A program made the translations under genes and the position numbers. A DNA stretch of 27,983 nt from a virus. Shown piece by piece: positions 1 to 7,134 of the stretch. Numbering within the stretch: the first letter of the stretch is position 1; each line of letters begins with the position of its first letter. The DNA lies in IMG/VR virus record IMGVR_UViG_3300006802_000419, positions 1 to 27,983 of that record, one strand, 5' to 3'. The notes beneath the pieces are model-generated. The model was not told the origin of the DNA. It saw nothing but the letters and a program-made list of their open reading frames with translations, and made no database searches.

Positions 1-1260
1 AAGCCTTTAAAGCGTACCTTTATGCAACCATTTGAATTTAAGAATACTGTAAGTGCTCAATGTCAAACAATCTATAAGACAAAAGCTAGCCAATGCACTA
101 GTTGCACAGGTTTGGGCTATTTTTACAAACAAAAGAAGAACGGCGAGAACTTCAAGAAAAGTACAAAATGTACAAGTTGTGATGGTTCCGGCCTATCGTA
201 TGACAAGACGGAAGAAGTAGCTGGCTTTAAATTAATGCCTTCTGGCGTTAATGATGTATCCTCAGGAGGCTTTGGGACAGATAAAGAAACTCTAGAGGCT
301 TTAATCAATAAAGCCAAAATGAAGAAGAATGATAGGGCTGTTGAATTTTTAACTGCTATTATCAGAGTTTCGGCATTAGACACGTATATTAATAGTTTTG
401 TAAAAGGCATTGAAAGAGGTACTCAGGAAAATGGCATCTTACATGCGAAGTTTAATCAAGCTATTACGTCTACCGGAAGGTTGTCGAGTACAGACCCTAA
501 CCTTCAAAATCAACCCAGAGGAAATACATTTCCTATCCGTAGAGTTTTCGTCTCAAGATGGGCAAATGAGGGCGGTACATTATGCGAAACAGATTTCTCT
601 CAACTTGAATTTAGATGTGCCGGGCATCTTGCTAAATGCTCAGTCGTTAGGGACGACGTTGCGGCAGGTTTAGATGTCCATAATCAAACTTCAAGCATTT
701 TAACTAATGCCGGACAGCCTACAAATAGACAAGACGCAAAGCCGCATACATTCAAACCGTTATACGGGGGATTAAGTGGGACGGAAGCAGAGGTTACGTA
801 TTATAAGGCGTTTCTTGATAAGTATATTGGCGTTAAAAATTGGCATCTAGAACTACAAGAATACGCTATTAAGCATAAGAAAATTGTACTACCTACAGGT
901 AGAGAATATAGCTTTCAATACGTCCATCGTAATAGATGGGGTGGGGCTACTCAAAAAACACAAATAGTTAACTTCCCCGTTCAAGGATTTGCTACTGCAG
1001 ATATTGTTCCTATAGCTATTATTTATCTTGCTAGAGAATTTCGTAAGTATGGTTTAAAGAGTGTTATTTGTTTAACTGTTCATGATAGCGTTGTTACTGA
1101 TGTTTATCCTGGAGAGTTGGAAATTGTTACTAAAATTCATAAAAATCTACACAAATTGGCAGAGCAGGCATTGAAAGAATATTACGGAATTACTATGTAT
1201 GTGCCGTTGGACAGCGAAACTAAAGTGGGTCCAAATTTAATTGAAATGAAGAAGGTGTAA
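1..1260 (+). CDS. Family A DNA polymerase with partial DnaJ-type zinc domain (5' end outside window)
   Basis: This is the phage replicative DNA polymerase, C-terminal part only. The frame is open from base 1, so the Met at 22 is internal. Two CxxCxGxG repeats (94-117 and 169-192) match half of a DnaJ cysteine-rich domain and precede the polymerase domain. Polymerase motifs are visible: the TGRLSS...NLQNQPRG segment, motif A DFSQLE (592-609), motif B with R, K, F and YG (727-771), and motif C HDS (1081-1089). The third residue of motif C is Ser where E. coli Pol I has Glu. The same domain order is reported for phage HMO-2011. The exonuclease domain expected upstream is not in the window. The gene leads a dense + strand operon. 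Family assignment is very secure; the role of the zinc domain is unknown. Confidence 0.96.
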   Translation, partial: KPLKRTFMQPFEFKNTVSAQCQTIYKTKASQCTSCTGLGYFYKQKKNGENFKKSTKCTSCDGSGLSYDKTEEVAGFKLMPSGVNDVSSGGFGTDKETLEALINKAKMKKNDRAVEFLTAIIRVSALDTYINSFVKGIERGTQENGILHAKFNQAITSTGRLSSTDPNLQNQPRGNTFPIRRVFVSRWANEGGTLCETDFSQLEFRCAGHLAKCSVVRDDVAAGLDVHNQTSSILTNAGQPTNRQDAKPHTFKPLYGGLSGTEAEVTYYKAFLDKYIGVKNWHLELQEYAIKHKKIVLPTGREYSFQYVHRNRWGGATQKTQIVNFPVQGFATADIVPIAIIYLAREFRKYGLKSVICLTVHDSVVTDVYPGELEIVTKIHKNLHKLAEQALKEYYGITMYVPLDSETKVGPNLIEMKKV

Positions 1261-1261
1261 T

Positions 1262-1450
1262 ATGAGAGAGTATTTTATTCTTCCATATGATGAATTTGAC
1301 AATTTTAATATGTCAAGACGCATGTGGGGTATTTATGTGGCTAGCACACAAATCTATACAATTCCAGCAAGAATTGCTGAATATACTAATAAAAAAGACG
1401 CTGTAGCAGCATTAAAACTGCTTGGTAAGTCTAAAAGAGTTGTGGTATAA
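1262..1450 (+). CDS. Small protein of unknown function (62 aa)
   Basis: I do not recognise this protein. It starts one base after the polymerase stop, with an AAGG-type ribosome site inside the polymerase 3' end, and its stop overlaps the next start (TAATG). The protein is soluble-looking, rich in aromatic and charged residues near the N-terminus, and ends in a basic/valine tail. The tight packing on both sides makes it a likely real, translationally coupled gene. Confidence 0.7.
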   Translation: MREYFILPYDEFDNFNMSRRMWGIYVASTQIYTIPARIAEYTNKKDAVAALKLLGKSKRVVV

Positions 1451-1623
1451 TGCACCTCTTTTCTGTAGAGTATTCTAAAATATACCCAGAAAATCCTGTT
1501 GGCTCTTATAGTTACTCAACTAAAGATCCTATAAAAGCCTGCAATATAACTATGAGAGATGTAACTAAAAACGATATTAACAATATTATTATACAATTGA
1601 CCAATATAAAGGAAACATTATAA
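1450..1623 (+). CDS. Small protein of unknown function (57 aa)
   Basis: The ATG at 1450 overlaps the previous stop, and the frame runs 57 codons to TAA at 1621-1623. It begins MHLFSVEYSK and ends NIKETL. No domain is recognised. The start/stop overlap and the otherwise unexplained space before the SSB-like gene support it. It fills a gap that would be unusual in so compact an operon. Confidence 0.6.
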   Translation: MHLFSVEYSKIYPENPVGSYSYSTKDPIKACNITMRDVTKNDINNIIIQLTNIKETL

Positions 1624-1627
1624 TAAA

Positions 1628-2500
1628 ATGACAGATAATCTACCAGCTACTATTGATTTATCAGATGAAGAACTTAATAGACAATTAGGTATTTCTCAAG
1701 AAAAGTCAGGACCAAGCGTACCAAGACTTAAGATTAACTCTTTAGCAGAAGACGAGAATGAAAAGCCACTACCAATGGGCACATTCTTTATTGATGAAAA
1801 AGATCAACCAAGAGCCTATTCTAAAGAAGTAAAAATTCGTATTGTTACTCGCGTATACCAGTATCAGAATTATTCACAAGATGATAAGAAGATGCTGGAT
1901 GAAAGCATGATGCTTCCAAGCCTATTCTCTGAATTTCCATCTATGAGCGGTAAGCTTAAGTGTGGTAAGCTCTCAAAGAAAAAGGTTGAGGGGGTTACTT
2001 TAAGTCCTACACAAGCTAAAATCCAAAAAGACGTTAAGTGTCGTATGTTCGTATTCTGCTTAGTGTCCTTTACAGGTACTACAGTAGACGGCAAGGAAGT
2101 CACTTATGCAGATAAGCCTGTTCTGTGGGTACCTAGTCAATCAGCATTCGTTATTGTGGGCGATGTTATGGAGTCGTTTGATAAGCAAAAGAGAGCAGCA
2201 ATTAAGTATCCAGTTTCTCTTAAGCTTAAGAAGGAAAAGAATGGTAACGTAGTTTACTACAATCCTGTTCCAACTATTCTTAACGAAGCTGTTGCACTAA
2301 CTCAAGTTGATGTTGATGCTATTAATTCTGCAAGAGATTTTATCTCAGGAGTTAATAAGAGAGTTAAGGAAGCTTATGATCGTTCTCTAAATAAGGCTGC
2401 AAATGATAGCGATGTTGAGACCGCTGAAACTGTTGTTTCAATCGGTGCAAATGTAACTAAGACTTCCAGCAAAGATTTAGACGACGAAATTCCTTTCTAA
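1628..2500 (+). CDS. Putative single-stranded DNA-binding protein
   Basis: This 290-residue protein ends in an acidic tail, DLDDEIPF, closely resembling the C-terminal tip of bacterial SSB (DFDDDIPF) that docks partner proteins. The middle (about residues 65-215) is rich in beta-type and basic residues, with long Lys-rich stretches suited to binding nucleic acid. It lies between the DNA polymerase and an exonuclease, where a replication SSB is expected. I see no clear OB-fold signature by eye, so the call rests on the tail and the context. It could instead be another replication or recombination accessory protein. Confidence 0.5.
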   Translation: MTDNLPATIDLSDEELNRQLGISQEKSGPSVPRLKINSLAEDENEKPLPMGTFFIDEKDQPRAYSKEVKIRIVTRVYQYQNYSQDDKKMLDESMMLPSLFSEFPSMSGKLKCGKLSKKKVEGVTLSPTQAKIQKDVKCRMFVFCLVSFTGTTVDGKEVTYADKPVLWVPSQSAFVIVGDVMESFDKQKRAAIKYPVSLKLKKEKNGNVVYYNPVPTILNEAVALTQVDVDAINSARDFISGVNKRVKEAYDRSLNKAANDSDVETAETVVSIGANVTKTSSKDLDDEIPF

Positions 2501-2515
2501 TTGAACCTTTAGACT

Positions 2516-2775
2516 GGCAAACCTATACATAAAGACGTAAAGCACCCTAGGGGCGTCTCGTATAGTTAGGTTGGAAAGAGTGTTGCTGTAGTAGAACCTG
2601 CTTAATTTGGCAACCAGCATATGCCAAAACGTTAGTTGTAAGGTGGACTACAAACATATTCAAGGCGCATACGGTAGGCGAAAATATGGGGTCGGACGTT
2701 ACGTAAACTTGGGCGTTAAATCCTTAACCCGGATTTCCAAGGTGAGTAGAAGCTACCATATAGCCGTTTTATTTT
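2516..2775 (+). ncRNA. Structured non-coding RNA candidate
   Basis: This is the only long gene-free stretch in the + operon, and it is full of complementary segments. Near the 5' end, CTATAC (about 2523-2528) pairs with GTATAG, and inside it AGACG pairs with CGTCT around the palindrome CCCTAGGG. TTTGGCA (2606-2612) pairs with TGCCAAA (2622-2628), possibly enclosed by GTAGT/ACTAC. A long-range helix joins GGTAG (about 2672-2676) to CTACC (about 2753-2757), extended by ATA/TAT and GGC/GCC. It encloses a hairpin of AAATCC with GGATTT, flanked by CTTGG and CCAAG. A U-rich run, GTTTTATTTT, follows just before the next ribosome site. I cannot match it to a named RNA family. Confidence 0.55.
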
Positions 2776-2787
2776 ATGGAGATATTC

Positions 2788-3000
2788 ATGCTAACTGTAG
2801 TAGGATCATATTATGATCCAGAACTTAAATCCGGAATTAATTTTGCGGTAAGGGCAAGTGCTGTTTCTGCGGCAGCGTTAGATTATTCAGTGTGCATTAA
2901 ATCTAAAGATTTAGCTCTAGACGATTTTGGCCCAGAACATAAATTATATTGTGATGTATATGTCGGTGGTAAGGTTGTAGCCTCATATAAAACATATTAA
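2788..3000 (+). CDS. Small protein of unknown function (70 aa)
   Basis: I do not recognise this family. The chosen start is the ATG at 2788, because ATGGAGAT at 2776 provides a GGAG ribosome site; the in-frame ATG at 2776 would lie on that site. The protein begins MLTVVGSYYDPE and looks like a small, mostly beta, soluble protein. It is followed two bases later by the exonuclease gene, so the two are probably co-translated. Confidence 0.65.
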   Translation: MLTVVGSYYDPELKSGINFAVRASAVSAAALDYSVCIKSKDLALDDFGPEHKLYCDVYVGGKVVASYKTY

Positions 3001-3002
3001 AC

Positions 3003-3914
3003 ATGGCACATTATATTGAAGAAAAACTAAAGTTCTATTTGGATAGAGTTAATTCTAACCCAAATATGCTTTCTGACGAACTTATTGAAGAAATCAAGAA
3101 AGCTGTTGGTAAGGCATTAAATAAACAATTTAATGAACTTAATGGCAAGTTTAGATTATCCATGTCTGCTATTGGTAGGCCATTATGTCAATTGCAGATG
3201 CAAAAGAGCGATGCAGCTAGATTAGAGGAAGAATACCATAAGCCTCTACAGATGCTATATGGTGATATTATTGAAGCTATTATGGTGCCTTTATTAAAGG
3301 CTGCTGGTGTGGTTATTCAAAGCGAGCAAGAACACGTTAAGCTTAATTTAGATTGGGGATCAGGCTCATTAGAAATTCCAGGCACACTAGACTTAATGAT
3401 TGATGATCTTGTTTGGGACGTTAAGTCCGTATCTCCATGGGTATTCAAGAATAAGTTTACTTCCTATGAAAACGTCAAGGCAGATGATACTTTTGGGTAT
3501 GTAGGACAACTTTATTTATATGGTAAGGCTAAGAGTAAGAAGGTTGGTGGTTGGATTATTGTAGATAAGTCTTCTGGGGAAATTCGTGTTGTTGAATTTC
3601 CACAAGATCAAGTTGCGGAACAGCAAGAAGTTTTAGTACAAGTTACCAATAATGTGAAGGAGCTTGTAGAAAACGCCCCCTTTCGTAGGTCGTATACCGA
3701 TATCAGCGAGAAATTCAGGAAGAAAGATACAGGTAACAGGTATCTCACCAAAGCTTGTGAGTTCTGCCCTTATAGATTTACCTGCTGGCCCACTCTCATT
3801 CACTCTAAAGCCCTCAGAAGTGAGGCTAAAGACCCTCCATGGCGATATTATACCCATATCCAAGAAGGAACAAATAAAAATGAAAATAGCGTCAGCGAAA
3901 GCGAAGGGTCGTAA
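3003..3914 (+). CDS. RecB/Cas4-like PD-(D/E)XK exonuclease with Fe-S cysteines
   Basis: This is a probable DNA exonuclease for recombination, replication or host DNA breakdown. The nuclease signature is visible: GTLD with D130, then D139-V-K141, followed by a QLYLY motif (Q169) as in RecB-type domains. One cysteine before the core (C62) and three after it (C252, C255, C261, in CEFCPYRFTC) match the split four-cysteine cluster that holds a 4Fe-4S centre in Cas4 and AddB. The length (303 aa) suits a stand-alone phage nuclease. Its 3' end overlaps the next nuclease gene by 35 bases. Confidence 0.85.
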   Translation: MAHYIEEKLKFYLDRVNSNPNMLSDELIEEIKKAVGKALNKQFNELNGKFRLSMSAIGRPLCQLQMQKSDAARLEEEYHKPLQMLYGDIIEAIMVPLLKAAGVVIQSEQEHVKLNLDWGSGSLEIPGTLDLMIDDLVWDVKSVSPWVFKNKFTSYENVKADDTFGYVGQLYLYGKAKSKKVGGWIIVDKSSGEIRVVEFPQDQVAEQQEVLVQVTNNVKELVENAPFRRSYTDISEKFRKKDTGNRYLTKACEFCPYRFTCWPTLIHSKALRSEAKDPPWRYYTHIQEGTNKNENSVSESEGS

Positions 3915-4233
3915 ATTGCAACAATGGGTACGTGATAAGATTATAGGCATGTACCAAGACCTTTCTACTAGAGACGTATTAAGTACTGGAATGGGTCAAA
4001 ATGGAGCAGATGTACAATTATCTTCTGCAGCATTTAAGAAGTTCCCATTTAGCGTTGAATGTAAAAACCAAGCCCGTATGAAGCCTGTATATGAGGCTTA
4101 TTATCAAGCTAAGAAACAAGCTGCGGGAGAGCCTTTAATCATTATTAAAATGAATGGTGAAAAGCCTCTAGCCATTATAGATGCAGACTATTTCTTTAAG
4201 CTATGGAAGGATTTAGAAATCTGTGGAAAATGA
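3880..4233 (+). CDS. PD-(D/E)XK endonuclease, Holliday-resolvase-like
   Basis: This small nuclease (117 aa) has the core NGAD (D44) followed by a beta strand, SVECKNQ, giving E60-x-K62, the usual metal-binding pattern of resolvase-like PD-(D/E)XK enzymes in phages. The ATG at 3880 is preferred over the earlier in-frame codon at 3757 because AAGGA lies just upstream and the extra N-terminus would only mirror the overlapping exonuclease gene. The role in resolving recombination intermediates or nicking DNA is inferred. Its 3' end overlaps the next gene by 11 bases. Confidence 0.75.
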   Translation: MKIASAKAKGRKLQQWVRDKIIGMYQDLSTRDVLSTGMGQNGADVQLSSAAFKKFPFSVECKNQARMKPVYEAYYQAKKQAAGEPLIIIKMNGEKPLAIIDADYFFKLWKDLEICGK

Positions 4234-4597
4234 TCCTAATGTAGCCCCATCACCTACTATTGTGGATGATGGCAGCGTAAGTGGCAGAGTTATTATAGAG
4301 TTACCTAAAGGATGTGTAGGATTACTAATTACGCCCACTAGAAATAATGAAGGCTATGGTGTAAATATTGTATCTAATATGGACCCTAATCTGCCTACAA
4401 CAATTGCACAAGCTATTTGGGGATTAGTTAAGGGGTGCTTTGAGGCTATTAAATTTAAAAAAGAGAGCCTGTATAAGCTAGCTGTTATTGCCGCTAGGCG
4501 AGAAAAAGCACAAGAAATTGACCCAAATGATATCACATGGAATAAAGACACTCCTAAACGCTATTTAGCGGAAGCAGGATCGAAAGGAAACGCATAA
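4223..4597 (+). CDS. Protein of unknown function (124 aa), GTG start
   Basis: I do not recognise this protein. It appears to start at GTG 4223, with AAGGAT about ten bases upstream inside the preceding nuclease gene; no ATG occurs near the expected N-terminus. The N-terminal part is Pro/Asp-rich. A beta segment (about residues 20-40) is followed by a helical region with basic residues. The stop overlaps the next ATG (TAATG). The start codon is the main uncertainty. Confidence 0.65.
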   Translation: MENDPNVAPSPTIVDDGSVSGRVIIELPKGCVGLLITPTRNNEGYGVNIVSNMDPNLPTTIAQAIWGLVKGCFEAIKFKKESLYKLAVIAARREKAQEIDPNDITWNKDTPKRYLAEAGSKGNA

Positions 4598-4701
4598 TGA
4601 GAATAGACCATAAAATAGAAAATTGGCTGGACGGACATTCAAATATAGTTACATTGGCTGTTATTATACTTATTTGTACAGTTGTTATGGTAGTATTTTA
4701 A
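4597..4701 (+). CDS. 34-residue single-span membrane peptide
   Basis: This short frame is held at both ends by stop/start overlaps: ATG 4597 overlaps the preceding TAA and its own TAA overlaps the next ATG at 4701. The first 16 residues are polar (MRIDHKIENWLDG...), followed by about 17 hydrophobic residues ending at the stop, consistent with one membrane helix and a cytoplasmic N-terminus. The function is unknown. The position between nuclease and phosphoesterase genes gives no hint. Confidence 0.6.
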   Translation: MRIDHKIENWLDGHSNIVTLAVIILICTVVMVVF

Positions 4702-5483
4702 TGCAGCCTAGAACACATTTAGTTATAGGAGATACACATGCCAAACCTGACGAAAATCCTAGGCGTTTTGAATGGCTAGGTAAAGCTATCATAGATTTAA
4801 AGCCTGATGTAGTTATTTGTATGGGTGACTTTAATGATATGGGCTCTTTATCCAGCTACGATAAAGGTAAAAAATCTTTTGAGGGCAAGAGGATTGAAGC
4901 CGATATTCAGGCATCCCATATAGCTCTCAAGCTGATTAGAAGCCCCCTAGAGGCTTATTGGGCTAGACAAAAGAAGTCTAAGTATCAGCTTTACAATCCT
5001 AAATTTGAAATGCTTGGGGGCAATCACGACGAAGCTCGTATCGAGCGCGTGATTAATTCTAATCCTGAACTAGAAGGATTAATTTCAATTGAAAAACTTG
5101 GATATGAGAAGTTTGATTGGAATTATACGAAATATACCAAGCCTCTTATTGTGGATGGTATCGCTTATTGTCATCATTTTGCTTCTGGCATTATGGGCAA
5201 GCCTATTGGTGGCAAAAATATGGCTAGGACGCTTATTTCAACAAACCTCCAATCCTCCACAGTCGGACACGATCATGGATTTCATTATGCATTCCAGCCT
5301 AGGGCGGATGGCAGAACTGTACATGGCTTATCTGCAGGATGTTACACAGAAGATATCCCAAAATATGCAGAAGGTGCGGACAAGTTTTGGTGGAGAGGAT
5401 TAATCCTTAAAACTAATGTACATGACGGTGAATACTCTTTAAAGCAATTTAATATGAATGAAGTTAAATCAAATTGGGGATAA
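4701..5483 (+). CDS. Calcineurin-like metallophosphoesterase
   Basis: This is a two-metal phosphoesterase. All family motifs are present in order: GDTH (D11, H13), GDFND (D43, D46), GGNHDE (N108, H109), a HH pair near residue 160, and GHDHGFH. The ATG at 4701 is preferred because it starts just before the first motif and overlaps the stop of the upstream membrane peptide; a longer frame back to 4623 only reads through that peptide gene in another frame. The substrate could be DNA ends, RNA or nucleotides. The position within replication genes suggests nucleic acid. Confidence 0.88.
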   Translation: MQPRTHLVIGDTHAKPDENPRRFEWLGKAIIDLKPDVVICMGDFNDMGSLSSYDKGKKSFEGKRIEADIQASHIALKLIRSPLEAYWARQKKSKYQLYNPKFEMLGGNHDEARIERVINSNPELEGLISIEKLGYEKFDWNYTKYTKPLIVDGIAYCHHFASGIMGKPIGGKNMARTLISTNLQSSTVGHDHGFHYAFQPRADGRTVHGLSAGCYTEDIPKYAEGADKFWWRGLILKTNVHDGEYSLKQFNMNEVKSNWG

Positions 5484-5487
5484 TATA

Positions 5488-5922
5488 ATGATGCGTGAAT
5501 ATACTGCCGTTTTAAACGATTTGGCTAAAACGTATATATTATTAGAAGATGCGGAAATTAAAAATCCTTGTAATTTATTAAATATTGAGCCATTAAAAGG
5601 GTATTATGAATACAAAGGAATTATAGAAAGTCTTAAAGAAATTAAAAAAAGAGCGCAAGAATTAAGAGAAAGAGCCATCTTTCCTGCAGTAGTTTATAAG
5701 GATGATCCTATTGTAAATACCGTTGTAAATAAGTTCCTAGATCGTTCCAAACAAGGCATGAAGAAGTATGGCACTTCTATGCATGATAATAATAAGCCTG
5801 TAGCTGATTGGATTGAAGATGCTCAGGAAGAACTTATGGATGGTATCCTTTATCTGCAGAAGCTAAAAGAAAAAGTTAAAGATATTAAAGAACAAACTAA
5901 CTTTATGTGGGGTAAACTATAA
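5488..5922 (+). CDS. MazG-like nucleotide pyrophosphohydrolase family protein
   Basis: This mostly helical 144-residue protein has a KKYG segment (93-95) followed by DWIEDAQEELMDG (107-119). The EExxD pattern resembles one half of the metal-binding motifs of all-alpha NTP pyrophosphatases. The start at 5488 follows GGGGA at a good distance; an in-frame ATG at 5458 lies inside the phosphoesterase gene. It is directly followed by a clearer MazG protein. The activity is uncertain because only one acidic pair is obvious. Confidence 0.55.
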   Translation: MMREYTAVLNDLAKTYILLEDAEIKNPCNLLNIEPLKGYYEYKGIIESLKEIKKRAQELRERAIFPAVVYKDDPIVNTVVNKFLDRSKQGMKKYGTSMHDNNKPVADWIEDAQEELMDGILYLQKLKEKVKDIKEQTNFMWGKL

Positions 5923-6422
5923 TGACTTTAATCGTACCAAATGAATATAACACTACTAAGAATACTTCTGTGAAGCATCTTCAAGAAATTGAAAAGGCAG
6001 GATTGCCCGTTAATTGGGAGACTATGGGTTATTTCGGGGCTCTATACGAGTTCCATAAGACGCTGCAGGATAAGCTAGAAGCCTCTGGGAAGGGCGTACA
6101 AGGGCGCCACCAGCGCCTAGGGCAGGATTACGTTCCTGGGAGCCCTGTAGCCGCTCTACGGGCCGCCCTGATTAGAGAAGAAGCCAATGAATGTATCGAG
6201 GCGCTAGCTTCTAAGCCTGCTCATTATTGTTTAAAGGAAATCTGCGATTTAATCTATGTAGCCGTGGGTACTGCAGTACAGTTTGGCTGGAAGCTAGATG
6301 GAGCCTTTGAAACTGTCCATAAGAACAATATGGAGAAGATCGAAAAAGGAACTATTAGAGAAGATGGTAAGTTACAAAAGCCAGCTAATTGGCCTAATGC
6401 TAATGTAAAGGAATTTGTATAA
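5922..6422 (+). CDS. MazG-type nucleoside triphosphate pyrophosphohydrolase
   Basis: The paired metal-binding motifs of the MazG/HisE superfamily are clear: E87-x-x-E90 in REEANE and E106-x-x-D109 in KEICDL, then a helix and the NNMEK...DGK segment typical of phage members. Such enzymes hydrolyse (d)NTPs to monophosphates and may also lower alarmone signalling. The start overlaps the previous stop (TAATG). Together with RNR, ThyX and the deaminase-like gene it forms the nucleotide-pool part of the operon. Confidence 0.82.
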   Translation: MTLIVPNEYNTTKNTSVKHLQEIEKAGLPVNWETMGYFGALYEFHKTLQDKLEASGKGVQGRHQRLGQDYVPGSPVAALRAALIREEANECIEALASKPAHYCLKEICDLIYVAVGTAVQFGWKLDGAFETVHKNNMEKIEKGTIREDGKLQKPANWPNANVKEFV

Positions 6423-6424
6423 TA

Positions 6425-6604
6425 ATGTCAAAAAACAAATATAAGGCTATTTTAAGTTTAGAAATTGATTTAGACGAATACCCAGTACCTGCAGATGGTA
6501 GAATTAAAGAACAGTTAACTCAAGAAATTAGAGATGCTTTATATGAATTGAGTGCTGTGACTATTAAGCGTATAGAAGTTCAGGGTAAGGATTTAGATGA
6601 GTAA
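6425..6604 (+). CDS. Small protein of unknown function (59 aa)
   Basis: The ATG at 6425 comes two bases after the MazG stop and the frame runs to TAA at 6602-6604. It begins MSKNKYKAILSLEID, has an alternating beta-type N-terminus and a charged helical middle, and ends GKDLDE. No family is recognised. Position and tight spacing support it as a real gene. Confidence 0.6.
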   Translation: MSKNKYKAILSLEIDLDEYPVPADGRIKEQLTQEIRDALYELSAVTIKRIEVQGKDLDE

Positions 6605-6779
6605 GTACGGGTCATTTAATGCTGTTATGGATACAATAGAAGACCCCACTAAAAATAATAAAAAGAAAGACACAAATGCCGGGACCAAAAAATCCAAACT
6701 CAAAGATATTTTATGTGTATCAACATCGTTGTCCAAAAACGAAAAAGATAATGTATATAGGCCATGGGAACGGAAGTAG
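6597..6779 (+). CDS. Possible remnant of a small gene disrupted by a nuclease gene
   Basis: The ATG at 6597 overlaps the preceding gene by 8 bases, as is normal in this operon. The first 25 or so codons (MSKYGSFNAVMDTIEDP...) look like ordinary phage protein, then turn into Lys/Asn/Thr-rich sequence that overlaps the GIY-YIG nuclease gene in another frame from 6676. The likeliest reading is a small gene whose 3' part was replaced when the nuclease gene arrived. It may still make a 60-residue product. Confidence 0.4.
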   Translation: MSKYGSFNAVMDTIEDPTKNNKKKDTNAGTKKSKLKDILCVSTSLSKNEKDNVYRPWERK

Positions 6780-7134
6780 GGCGTGGATATATGGGAAGCA
6801 ACATAGAAGCCTAGAACATTATAATTGGCTTACAGAACTTTTTGAGGAGGGATACACATTAGATCAAATAGTCAAAATATCCAACAAAAAATTAACAAAA
6901 CAAGAAGCTTTGATTATAGAATTAGATAAGATTAATAAAGAGAGGCCAGAGCACAACAAGAACTTTAAAAATGCTGGATGTAAATTCTCGGAAGAAGATG
7001 TAAAATTAATGCAAATTTTACGAAAGAGAGGTTTTAGTTATCCACAAATTGCTAAAGAATTAAATTGCGCTGCTATGACTGTACATAGAGCATTAAGTAA
7101 TAAAACAAAAGGATACAACATAAAAAATGTCTAA
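6676..7134 (+). CDS. GIY-YIG endonuclease with C-terminal helix-turn-helix (homing type)
   Basis: The nuclease domain shows YVY (13-15), YIG (27-29), R35 and the later EALIIE helix (77-82), the order found in GIY-YIG enzymes. Residues about 106-142 form a helix-turn-helix (EEDVKLMQILRKRGFSYPQI..., then MTVHRAL), a DNA-recognition module common in homing endonucleases. It lies directly upstream of nrdJ, overlapping its start by 8 bases. It is probably a selfish free-standing endonuclease that cuts phages lacking it. The exact target is unknown. Confidence 0.8.
   Translation: MPGPKNPNSKIFYVYQHRCPKTKKIMYIGHGNGSRAWIYGKQHRSLEHYNWLTELFEEGYTLDQIVKISNKKLTKQEALIIELDKINKERPEHNKNFKNAGCKFSEEDVKLMQILRKRGFSYPQIAKELNCAAMTVHRALSNKTKGYNIKNV

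Noticed and set aside
2501-2775. tRNA, tmRNA or group I intron in the structured region
   Set aside because: No acceptor stem with a TTCRA-type T loop and no P/Q/R/S core were found, and both flanking genes are intact, so nothing is interrupted.
2607-2816. 69-codon frame (TTG start) across the non-coding region
   Set aside because: There is no ribosome site, it runs through the region of nested helices and overlaps the well-supported gene at 2788; its sequence resembles chance basic peptide.
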